Below are positions 24,333 through 35,999 of a stretch of DNA of 64,000 nucleotides, in pieces. The stretch is taken from NCBI RefSeq assembly GCF_000687475.1, contig NC_057317.1:1364001-1428000 (forward strand), read 5' to 3'. The notes below the pieces were generated by a model, which saw only the letters and a program-made list of their open reading frames with translations, had not been told where the DNA came from and did no database searches. Position 1 is the stretch's first letter. Every line of letters starts with the position of its first letter. Source of the stretch: Ustilaginoidea virens (Eukaryota; Ascomycota; Sordariomycetes; Hypocreales; Clavicipitaceae). The translations under genes and the position numbers were made by a program.

Positions 24333-27300
24333 CTAGTAGCCCTAACCTAGTATGGCTGAATAGGCACCTTTTCTGATACTCGAAACATTTTCTCCTATAG
24401 TCTCTCATTTAAGGCGATATCTAGACTCTCGAATTTCAGATATTCTAGTATAGGCAGCGTTTTACTATAGCGAAATGCTGTATTTACTAGGAAGCCGGGC
24501 GAAAAGGCAGAATCTATTATATCGGAAAGTCGCAGAAAATCAGTGTATATAGGGCTTTAAGATTCGGACTACTGAAAATTTATTGTGTGGGGTAAGTCAG
24601 AATTTTCACTTATGTGGGTTATGCCCACTTTTGTAATGGATTCGGAAAATCTCTAAGATTGAGATTCCTAGTGACAAGAACTTTCTGCATTTCTTAGCAT
24701 TTATAGCCTTTTTATATAGGAAAAGGCTGCATTTTCCTTAGCCGGTGAAAAAGGACCGTCTTGCCTAAGCTGAAAAGCTAAGTTAGGCTAAAGCGATTTA
24801 GAATCGAAAGACGGCGAATTACTAGGAAATATTGCAGAGTGCTATGGCGGGCTAATTAGTGGTAGGCCCACTGGTTGTGGCAGGCCTATTGGTTATGGTA
24901 GGCCCGCTGATTATAGTAGATCCGTATGCTATATTAGGCCCATTGGTTATAGTGGGCCCGTAGGCTGTATTGGATCCATGGCCTATGGTAGGCCTATGCC
25001 TTCGACTAGGCCTATACTATCGGTCTTAGACGAAATAGGCATATCTAGGCGAGGCGACTTCTAGATAGGCTCTTCTAAGGTGATTTAGTCGGCATTTACC
25101 CCCTCTAAAATAAAAAACGGTAGGAAGTCGAATTTGCCCTCTAGGCCACTTAAAATAAAGCCTATACCTTCATTTTGGTAGGTGAAAGTAATAAAAGAGG
25201 TCTTAGTGACGACCTAGCGATATAGGATGTAGACGAGGTAGGTGCTGTTACCTAGCGTAGCTAGTAACCTACCTGACTCGGTCTGGGGGGCCAGTTTGTG
25301 GCTAATAACCCGTTTTTCTAGAGGGATTAGCACCTCTATAGCCGCACTAATAGCCCTAAAGCTAGTAAGGTCGGGTAGGTGGTAGTGTGTAATTTCTAGA
25401 AAGTCCTTCTTTAATTCCTCGAAAGGTAATAAGGAACGGTTTATAACTGCTATTAGATTTACTAAGGTAGTAATACTAAGAATCACTATAGACCAAAGGT
25501 AAGAAGGTAACTAAGACCAAAGCATAATAGCTCTAAGTCGGTCAATAATAACCCGTATAGAGCATTCTACTAACCCATTTTGCTTATAAATATAAGGGGA
25601 AGAGGTTAAAAAATCTATGCCCTTAAGAGCTAGCCAGGCTATAATAACGTCATTAATTTCCTTGCCACCATCATAGTGGAATTCAATAGCTGATTTGCCG
25701 TAGCAATTCCTAAGACTTTAGAAGAACCCCTATAATACTGGGAATACTATAGGTCCTTCCTTATTGGGTAGTAAGTATACCCAATAGAAGCGCGATTTCT
25801 AGTCTACTAAGATGAGGCAAATGGGGTGTTTATTATATGGTAGAGGGTTGATTTGGAAGATATCGCCCTCTATGATATCTAAATAATGTATAGGGTCTAG
25901 TATAGCCCCTAATATAAAACGCCGAATTAACTTTGCCCTTTTACAGGCGATGCAGTTGAAATCAGAATCCTTTACCTTACTAAGATCAAGTAACCCTATA
26001 GTTAATGCATAGGTTTTCTTTAAAAGTTGGATTCCGATATACCCAAGCCGGATATGCCAAAGTCCGGCTAGTAATAGCAGCTTTTGATACTCAGTATCAG
26101 CTGCTGGGGCTGGGTCGAGGGTGACCGGGGCCCTCTATAGTGGTTGGGCTATATTAGGAATAGCAGCCTCTATTGGTACCACCGAAAAACCAGGACTAGC
26201 TGGTGGGGTAGCTTGCGAATTAGCTGGTGGATTAGCTTGAGAATTAGCTAGTGGATAGTCTGAGTCAGCTGGTAGGGTAGGTAAATCCTCTAGTAGGGGA
26301 TATTCCTTATATTCTTCTAGGTTAGCTAAGGCAGGTAATTCGACCGAGATACTATATAAAACCGGTTGGCTGGTATAGTATAAAAACAGCGAATCTACCC
26401 CTTTTTATTATAAAAAAAAGCCATACTTCTTAAAATTAAGAAGCCTAATACACTTGTTATTGCTATTAACTAGGCTTTAGCCCTAAATACTGCTACGATT
26501 CAGATAATATTTAACGCTACTAAAGATATTAATATTAAAAGCTGGTATAAAGAGGGCGTTGGTTAGCTCTAAGGTGCCCTACTAAGGTAGGTTGGTGGCC
26601 TATAGCACGGTAAAACGCGCTATGCCCCACCCACTAGGCTTGATTGGGCCACCACCTATGCTGATAACTAGTCTATTTCCGGTATAGTATTGGAAGTAGG
26701 TAAAATACTTTTTATCGTTGATGATATATACCGTAGAACTAGTATCGTAGAGTAAAGAATCTATTAGCGTTTTCCCACCGGATTGTGCACTATAGCTAGT
26801 AGCTAAAAATTGCATATATTTGCGGTCCTAGAAGGAAGAATAGGCTGTCTCACTAGGTATAAGACTTAAAGTATTATAATTCCCTAATATAAAGGAATCA
26901 ATAGTCTTTTCCTTTTCGTCGGTCTTTTATAGGGTATCTGCTTTATTAGCTGAATTTTTCTTTTCTTTATTTTTCTTCTTATTTTCCGGCTTGCCCTATA
27001 TAGCTAAAGAAGACCCTTATTATTGGGTAGAAGAAGACCCCTGTTTCTTTTTATTAGCGTTAGTAGTAGTGTTTTTACCACCCTTACTAGTGTTATTACT
27101 AGCTGGCTTACTACTATTATTAGTAGCGGCACCTTTAACCTTTGCGAGGTGGGTAGTAGCCCTTGCTACTAATAACCCTTTAATGCGTTATTCTTCTAGT
27201 AAATCAACTATATAAAATTGCAGGTTAATATTTAATGTATTTCCCTAAGTATAGGCGATTCTCATTATTATGCGGTGCCGTTCTGCCTACTAAAAAAAGA

Positions 27301-28404
27301 CCCCTTCTATAGCATATAAATACTAGCTGATTTAGTCGAAAGGTTGTATATAGGAGCCTAAAATTTGCAGCCTAGATAGGTAGCTATTAAAGGAGGCGTT
27401 GAAAGATTCTAAGGTACTCTTATAGCCTATAAAATTTAGTTAATAGAAGGCAGGGTATAAGTGGGTCTGCTATACGTCTGATGAGTGAGAATACTGTTTG
27501 GTGAATAACATAAAGGCTAACTCTAGGTTAGTGCACTAGTTGATAGCGGCAGCTAGTCCTTTTGTGCAACTATTCTTAATAAGTAATAGTAAAAGTGCTT
27601 GCTCTAAGTCGTTAAATTTACTAGTAATAGAAGGATCTTCGATAAATTTAGCGATATTAAGTGCCCTAAGTTAAATTATAAGGGCCTGTTTCTATTAGTC
27701 GAAGTTAGATGCCCCCCTTAGCTTTTAGGATTCTTAGAATCCGTTGGCTATTTTAGCTAGTTCCTTAATAGCTATAGCGCTGACTTAGCTGCTAATGCTG
27801 GATAGAACCGGCAGGGGTTGCTAGGCTTTAGGTAGTAATAGTAGGTTATTTCCTTTACCTATAGGGGTTTGGAAGGTATCTATATCCATTATATCCTAGG
27901 ATAGTAGGCTAGTAGCAGGCTTAATTAGTTTGTCTATTAAGGTGCCCACCTTATTAGCTAAAAAATCGATTTTAGAATTAATTCGATTAAATTTATAGTT
28001 AAATTCTTTTCTTATTTCCTATTGGTCTTCCCTGAGCTAGGTAATTTCCTAGTTATTATTAGATTCTTCTACCTCTACCATATCAGGGACTTAGTAGCCT
28101 AGGTTATTAGCAGGAACGTTCTGACTGGCTATTGTAGGAAGAGAAAAGGTGCCGGAATATCTTAAAAATGCGAAGAAAATCAAGATAGAAAATCTAGATA
28201 AAACTAAAAAAAGGCTGCGTTAAGGAATAACCTTAGAAAATCCTATTGCAAAAAGGATGTGTTATAGCTTGGTGTGGTAGCTGGGTTCCTAAATCTAGGA
28301 TGATCAGTCCCTTATTAGTTAGATTTCTAGAAGGTTAGCTGCCAAATGCGTTAAAATCCTAAGTTAGCGTAAAAAAAAAGTCTTAAGCTGGAAGCCTTAA
28401 GACA

Positions 28405-28418
28405 CCGGGCTCATAACC
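28405..28418 (-). other. Primer binding site of E (initiator tRNA-Met half molecule)
   Basis: The minus strand reads ggttatgagcccgg directly after the 5' LTR. It is complementary to the anticodon stem-loop of eukaryotic initiator tRNA-Met (…gggctcataacc), the register used by Drosophila copia. F (10,380-10,393) and G (4,833-4,846) carry the same site. Confidence 0.75.
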
Positions 28419-29134
28419 TATTGCAAAATAGTGATTCAGAACACTATTGGAAATGTACTAGATACCGATAGTGGCGTATAAGGTGTTGCAGAATAAAATA
28501 AAGAGTTAGTTAAAGATTTAAAGCGTATAAGAGGTTGACTAGAGCAAAGATGTTAGGGAAATCTAATTCTAATTATTAGTGACTATTCTAGCTAGAAAGA
28601 GGGAATTTTGGGCATATTTCTACCATCTTAAAGAAGTGGTTGAAAATAATGAAAAACCGCAAAAATAGCGAAAAATCCGACGAAAAGTCAGTCTACCCAA
28701 CCGTGCCCAGTCTATGCCCAATATCCTACCCAGTGCATACCCAACCAAGCCCAGTGGCTTATAGCGGTGTGCCGGATGCCCTATAACAGCCTGCCGTACG
28801 GGCCGGAAGCCCTATATCGGTCTGCCGTAAATGACCGGTGTAGCGGGTGACTGTATATAGAAGGCCGAAAGTGCTGGTTTGCCCATTTGGTAATCCCGTA
28901 GAAATGCGCCGCCTGTTGTGGGCCCTGTGGCCCGCTATGACCGGCCGCTGTGGCCGGCTGTGGGGCGCTGTGCCGGTGCCGTGACCGGCGCTGTGGCCCA
29001 CTGTAATCGGCGTTATGGGGCGCTATGCCCTCACCATAGCGCCTGGTATAGCCACCGCGATATCTCAACGTAGAGACGTCGTACGGTAGCGAGACCAGTA
29101 CCAAAATACAGCTAAAAAGGCGCTGATTTCAACA
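28419..29134 (-). repeat. 5' LTR of E
   Basis: 716 bp, ending at the TSD cttat (29,135-29,139). GC-rich middle block at about 28,905-29,030. Confidence 0.92.
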
Positions 29135-29139
29135 CTTAT

Positions 29140-30607
29140 AATATATTCGTAGCTTCTATCGCGAAGCCTTTGGCTATAATGGAGGCACTATATATTACGA
29201 ATATGCCTAAAGAGCCGGCGATATAGAGGGAGCTTAAAAAGCACCTTAAGCGCGAGGAATTTATTACCGCCGCAAAAGAAGAATATTTAAAGGTCACGAA
29301 TAGGGAGATTAGGTATATTATTTAACGAAATAATTCATCTATCGACCTTTAGATTAAGCTATTAGACCTAAAGTAGGTATTTGCCTATAAATAGGACTAA
29401 GATAGGTATCTCACCGGTTATAAGGCACGATTATGCGTTCGTAGTAATTAATAACCCTATAATCTTCGTAATATCCGGGCAGTAGCGCTTGCGGTACGTA
29501 TATTTCGGCTTCTTATAGTATTAATATACTTCTTTGACCTAGAAATGCACTAATATAACTTCATCACGGCCTTTCTTAATACACTACTTAATGAGACCAT
29601 CTATTGCAAACAACCTAACGGATTCCACGATAGTTTCACATTTATTAGGTTGTTATATGCCCTATATAGGCTTCGAAGGTCTCCGCTACTATAGTTTAAA
29701 GAGTTATCACGATTCTTATTGCAATAAGGCTTCAAATAGGTCTACGAGGACCCCTATATCTTTATTAATAGCTTCCTTATTATGTTCTTCTACGTTAATA
29801 ACCTAGTCGTGCTTTATTATAAGTTACGGATGGAGGTATTCGAATCGTTCTATACGGCATTAATAGCGGCATTTAAGATCAAGGATCTCGGCAAGCTATA
29901 GTAGTTCCTAGTAATTAAGGTTATTTGCAACCATACGGCCGGAAAGTTATAGCTCATATAGAGGGCTTACTTTAATAAGCTGGCGATAAAATATAACCTC
30001 ACTGCATTTAATAATGCTAAAGACCGCCTTCCGGAGCACCTACTATACGCTGTAAGACTTAAGGCATTCGATAGGATAGCTGAACCACACAATACGAAGC
30101 GATACCAATCAATAGTAGGCTCGTTAGTATATCCGATTATAATTATAAGGCCTAAACTAGGCTATATTAGATCGCAGCTATTAAGATTCCTTCAAAATCC
30201 GGGTCTAGACTATTTACAAGCCGTAAGGAAGGCACTCGATTATAGCTACGCATAGAAGAATACCGCAATAGAGTTCCGGGCTAATATAGCAGAAATAGAG
30301 GCATTTTCTGATGCTTCCTATGCCGACGATATTACGATGCGATAAAGCAGTTAGGGCTATATAATTAAGCTCTTTGGCGGCCTAATTGTATATAAATCGG
30401 GTCAATAGGATACTATTATAATATCATCAATAGAGGCAGAGCTTCTTGCGATATCTCATACGGCAAAGGAGGTTATCGCCTTTAAGAGATTATACGAGGA
30501 AGTTAGGCTTAAATTATATACCAATATCCCTATAATTTAATGCAATAACATCTAGACCATTCGCCTATTAAAGGAGGAATTCTTTAAGCTTATAACGCGG
30601 CTCTATC
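29140..30607 (+). pseudogene. Reverse transcriptase/RNase H of element C
   Basis: The frame beginning IFVASIAKPLAIMEALYITN continues through an RVT_2 domain. The expected YVDD catalytic motif reads YVNN (two Asp-to-Asn changes, near 29,800), so the enzyme would be inactive even without the stops. RNase H follows: FSDASYADD near 30,310 and the SSIEAELLAIS motif near 30,430. Element A interrupts it at 30,607. The end (the VADGFIKPL tail, typical of copia RNase H) is at 44,994-45,150. Confidence 0.88.
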
Positions 30608-30946
30608 TGTCGGAATCGCTGTCGCAAGGTGCCCAATTGGGCATATTGCGACGGATGTGCCGTGCACACCCGATGCGCATGATGTGGCCACTTTGGCCCC
30701 TTTTGCCCCTTTACCCCTGAGCCCGGTAGGGCACGCGGGCAGCCCGGCCCGACTGCGCCGATGCACGTGACTACAGCATACATAAAAAGACTACATCGTA
30801 TAATTACTCTTTTGCTTCCTTTCTTTCCTTTTAGTTAGTCAGTTATAATTAAAGAAGTAATCATACCTTTGACCGGTGACCTCACGGTACTTGATACCAC
30901 ACGCGCGACCCTACGTATAACTGGGTACCCCGAGTTTATATTAATA
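30608..30946 (+). repeat. 5' LTR of A
   Basis: 339 bp, starts tgtcgg. Bases 30,622-30,660 form a near-perfect hairpin around gcccaattgggc. Partner: 44,650-44,988. Confidence 0.93.
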
Positions 30947-32599
30947 CTGATTAGTGGTGATAACCACCACTCATAGGATAATTATATCCCGCAAAGAATA
31001 GTGTATTATAGATCAGCAAGATATTGATTTCGAAGAGGCAGTTGAGCTTTCTTAGCTATACTAACTAGAGGGAGAACGATTTATAACCTCTCCTTCCCCT
31101 TATCTATCACGAGGAAGAATAAGATACGCTAAATATCACGATCTTTAAAGATACCCTTAGTATCTAGGAAGAACGATTTATAACCTCTTCCTATTCTACC
31201 CCTTTCTTTCTTTTACCCTACTATTACGGGTAAAAGCCCTCTCGAATCTTGCACTCTTTACAAGAGTGAATCTTATACTCCTTGCAATATATCCCCCCCC
31301 TTCAATACTATAGCCTCATCATCAATATTATTATAACAACCACGAGAGCTACCTAAGAGGATATAACGGTTTGCCTCACTCTTTAACGACAATTAGACTA
31401 ACGCTATAAAGCCTGTCGACCCTAATAATACTATGAATGTATAGCTATACAACCGTATCGCGTTCCTTATAAATACCTATAAGGAAAACACCTACCTAGA
31501 TGATGATCTTTAGGAATAATTCCGCGAAGATTATAGCAAGTGGAATAAGGCCCTATTCCGCCGTATTAACGCTTAGGTTTTACGGCAATTCCGCTCAATA
31601 TTATGGGAATGCGGTATATATATTAGAGTATCGGGTTCCCTAATAATACCAACCCTACTTGAATGCCTTTAATAATAATAGAATCCACAATAGCCTTAAG
31701 AGGAAATAACCCGGCAACTTACTCGCAGCGTATTCCTATCCCGGCTTAACCCTACTAGGGAAGCCTCACTACCTATCGGTAATACCGAGTAAGAGATGCA
31801 AAGGCTTTAAAATACGCCCTTATACACATGTATAAGGCCCTTATCATCATTATCATAAGCCCCCATAATAGTTATGCGAATACCCTCACTAAGGCTCGTA
31901 TTACGGCTCTCATAAGCTCCATCAATACTAAGGAACTTTATTATACTAATAGCACGATTATAGTTATAATAACCTATCGTCCCCCCCTCTATATCGAAAA
32001 AGCCCCTTAACCCTGCCCCTACCGATGAAGAAAGGGGCCGGTCCTAACAACTAAAAGGGAAGACGCCTATTTACAATAGGCTGCTATTCGAAATAGGGGA
32101 AAGCTCCCGCTATCAATAACAATATGCAACGGCCGATAATTATAGCCTATAAGACCGACCCGATGAAATATATCGCTCTAGGGATTATACCCCTAGTAGG
32201 GCTAGCCGAGGCGGCTATCTTAATGCCCCTCGAGGTTATAGTATACCCAATAAGGGTCGAATTATAGGCCCCAATAATATGCTTCCTTTAATAGAGGACC
32301 TTAATGATAATAATACCCACTAAACCAACGCCGCCGCCCGTAATACCAGATATTAGGCCTAAATGCCTCATCCGATAATGCCAAAAATAGGCATGGCATC
32401 TGGCCCTTCCCGTTAATATCGGCCTACTTAGGCCGATAAATGGACCGTTTTAATGGGAGGACCGGTAAACCTAGACCGACCCGGGTTATGGGATGAACTA
32501 GCTAGAGATCCCACTAGCCTACCGTAAGGCTACCGGTAAGCTGTTCCGGAATACCCTCTGGAATACCCCTAAGGTTATACCCGAAAAGCCTATATAAAG

Positions 32600-34008
32600 G
32601 CCGGGTTTGACTAAGAAGATCATACCTAAACCGGGTTTAATGATATATCGAAGAAGATATCTGACCTCTTATGCAGCTATCGTACAAAGGATAGATATAG
32701 CGGCAAAATAGATGATTTCCTTATACTAAAGGTTATATCTTTTAAGAGCAAGTACCGCCTACTAGAATTACCTAATAATATATTCGCCAGAGCCTTCTAA
32801 ATTATACTCATCAGCAATACGGAGACTTATTACTTTAATAATATTAAATATATTTGCAATACCCTCACTTTTGACGATATAGTCCGCAAAGTTAAAAGCT
32901 ATTTCGAAAATAAGAGCACGGAGCAATTCTATTTACACTATTAGAACAGAATAATGCTCTAATCAACTATCGTAAAATATCCTAATAAATTAAAGCTAGA
33001 ATGCCTTAATATCCTATTGGAAGAACTTTAACGCCTATATTATGGTCTTTTTCCCCCCTTTACAGCTAATATAAAGCTTTATCGGCAAGTGCTTAACGCT
33101 ATAAGGGATACCCCTAAGTGTAGCCAGGCCTTATATCGTCATGCCCCTATATTTAAAGGCCTCGCCACTAACCTACAGCGATCCCTTTCTATCTACGAGA
33201 CTACCTATATAACTTAATAGCATCATTTCCTTTAATAGCAACCCTAATAATATTAGGATATTAAAGAAATTGATAATAATATAGTATTATTCACTAACCG
33301 TAGATATAGTCAATCCCGCCCTCAATGCCGATTCAGCCTATAGCAGCAGTATTAACGGCAATAATAAAATCGCGCCTTTCTATCTAGGCCTCGTTAAAGA
33401 AGATACTTTATTTGCAATAAATCAGGGTGTTAGTCATCCAACTATACTAATAAAAAGCAATAAGAATTAAAAGTATAATGGCTAAAGAACCGTTCTAACT
33501 ATACCACCCCCGATAATAAGAAATTCCGCATTTTTCTATAGGAATACAAGGGGCCCGCGTAAGGCCTCGAAGATACCGATTTTAATAATATCGTTAAAGA
33601 TATTAAAGTCATAATAGCAGGGGATGCACAATAGGATGCAGAGAATGCTATTATACCACAAATTATAGCTACTTAGTATTTCCTAGCCTTTACGCAAATA
33701 GAACTATCACCTTCTTTATCTATCGAAATATTGCAAGCCCTATAGGATAAATTATGCCGATATGCCTTCCTATAGATTGACCCCTTCCGAATGCCTTTAC
33801 TACTACTAGACCGTAATTCTGCCTTTCTAGAAGAAGAACGCTATAGTGACCATACTTTCTGTGGAATCCTACTAGATACCGGCGCCTCCAGCCTATTAAT
33901 AGCAGGCCTAGGTCAAGCAAAGGCCCTAATGCGATTAATAAAGACCCTAACTATTGAGATAACTAACAAGAAGTATATAGTAAATTTCGGAGCAGGCTCT
34001 ACCATATC
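32600..34008 (+). pseudogene. gag and protease start of element A
   Basis: Homologous to B 36,000-37,410. Gag is at about 32,640-33,500 with stops. The protease motif ILLDTGASSLLIAGLG, with the D-T-G active site preserved, is near 33,870-33,920. Element B is inserted within the protease-downstream frame at 34,008. The frame resumes at 41,197. Confidence 0.85.
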
Positions 34009-34349
34009 TGTCGGAATCGCTGTCGCAAGGTGCCCAATTGGGCACCAATTGGGCACATTGCGACGAATGTGCCGCGCACACCCGTTACGCACGATATGGC
34101 CACTTTTGCCCCTATGCCCCTAAGCCCGGTAGGGCATGCAGGCAGTCCGGCCCGACCGCGCCGAAGCACGTGACTACAGCACGCACAAAAAGGCCATATT
34201 GTGTAATTCCTCTTTTACTTCCTTTCTTCCCTCTTAGTTAGTCAGTCATAATTAAAAAAGTAATCATACCTTTAACCGGTGACCTCACAGTGCTTAATAC
34301 CACGCGCGTGACCCTACGTATAACTGGGTACCCCGAGTTTATATCAACA
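34009..34349 (+). repeat. 5' LTR of B
   Basis: 341 bp, tgtcgg...caaca. It includes the doubled palindromic unit gtgcccaattgggcaccaat at about 34,031-34,058. Confidence 0.94.
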
Positions 34350-35999
34350 CTAATCAGTAGTAATAACCACCACTTATAGGATAATTACATCCCGTAAAGA
34401 ATGGTGTATTATAGATTAGTAAGATATTGATTTCGAAGAGGCAGTTAAGCTTTTTTAGCTGTACTAACCAGAGGGAGAACGATTTATAACCTCTTTTTCC
34501 CCTCGTCTATTATAAGGAAGAAACTTATGCTAAATATCACGATCTTTAAAGATACCCTTAGTATTTAGGAAGAATGATTTATGACCTTTTCTTATTCTTT
34601 CTTTCTTTTACTACTATGGTAAAAGCCCTCTCGAATCTTACACTCCTTGCAAAAGTGAATTTTATACTCCTTGCAATACATCCCCCCCCCTTCAATACTA
34701 TGGCCTCATTATTAATATTATTATAATAACTACGAGAGCTACCTGAGAGGATATAATAGTTTGCCTTACTCTTTGATGATAATTGGACTAACGCTATAGA
34801 GCCCGTCGACCCTAATAATGTTACGAATGTACAACTATATAACTGTATCGTATTCTTTATAGATACCTATGAGGAAAATACCTACCTGGATGATGATCTC
34901 TAGGAATAATTCCGCGAGGATTATAGCGAGTGGAATAAAGCCTTATTCCGCCGTATTAATGCTTAGGTTTTACGGCAATTCCGCTCAATATTACGGGAAC
35001 GCGGCGTATATATTGGAGTATCGGGTTCCCTAATAATACCAACCCTACTTAAATACCTTTAATAATAATAGAATCCATAATAGCCTCAAGAGGAAGTAAC
35101 CCGGCAACTTGCTTGTAGTGTATTCCTATCCCGGCTCAACCCTACCAGGGAAACCTTACTACCTATCGGTAATACTAAGCAAGAGATGCAAAGGCTTTAA
35201 AATACACCCTCATACACACGCATAAGGCCCTTATTATCATTATCACGAGCCCCCATAATAGTTATGCGAATACCCTCACTAAGGCTCGCATTATAGCTCT
35301 TATAAGCCCCGTCAACGCTAAGGAACTTTGTCATACTAATAGCACGATTATAGTTATAATAACCTATCGTCCCCCCCTCTATATCGAAAAAGCCCTTTAA
35401 CCTTGCCCCTACTGATGAAGAAAAGGGCCAGTCCTAATAACCAAAAGGGAAGACGCCTATTTACAATAGGCCGCTATTCGAAATAGGAGAAAGCTCCTAT
35501 TATTAATAATATATAACAGCCGATGATTATAGCCTATAAGACCGACCCGATTAATTATATCAACCTAGGGATTATACCCCTAGCCGAGGCGGCTACCTTA
35601 ATACCCCTCGAGGTCATAATATACCCAATAGAGATCGAGTCATAGGCCCTAATAATATGCTTCCTTTAATAGAAGACCCTAATGATACCCTTTAAGCTAA
35701 TACCGCCCCTGATACCAGATATTACGAATCGCGGTATCGCGGCCTATAGGCCCTAACGCCTCATTCTTATCCGATAATACCAAAATTAGGCATAGCACCT
35801 GGCCCTTCCTGTTAATATCGCCCTACCCAGGCCGATGAACGAACTATCTTAATGGGAGGACCAATAAACCTAGACCGACCCGGGTTATAGGATAACCCAG
35901 CCAGAGCTCCCGCCAGCCTACTGTAAGGCTACCGGTAAGCTATTCCGGAATACCCTCTGGAATACCCCTAAGATTATACCCGAAAAGCCTATATAGAGG

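Larger units (their letters stand above)
21612..28133 (-). pseudogene. gag-pol remnant of element E
   Basis: Reading leftward: gag about 28,133-27,230; a Lys/Ser-rich region about 27,200-26,900; protease at 26,600-26,815 with the motif LLYDTSSTVYIIND; pre-integrase and integrase about 26,100-24,600 (open piece 25,214-25,486); RT and RNase H about 23,430-21,620. The TRIM interrupts the region between integrase and RT. Many stops are TAG/TAA at expected Gln or Trp codons. The paralogous region of F (5,574-10,114) differs mostly by transitions. Confidence 0.85.
20896..29134 (-). mobile_element. Ty1/copia element E (716-bp LTRs) inserted in C
   Basis: E is complete: LTRs of exactly 716 bp at 20,896-21,611 and 28,419-29,134, and TSD cttat at 20,891-20,895 and 29,135-29,139. 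It reads on the minus strand. The primer site at 28,405-28,418 lies beside the right LTR, and a polypurine tract is just right of 21,611 (c-rich on +). Gag starts at about 28,133 with its ATG changed to ATA. Protease (26,600-26,815), integrase and RT-RNase H follow leftward. A 582-bp TRIM is inserted at 23,751-24,332. Total 8,239 bp with the TRIM. Confidence 0.93.
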
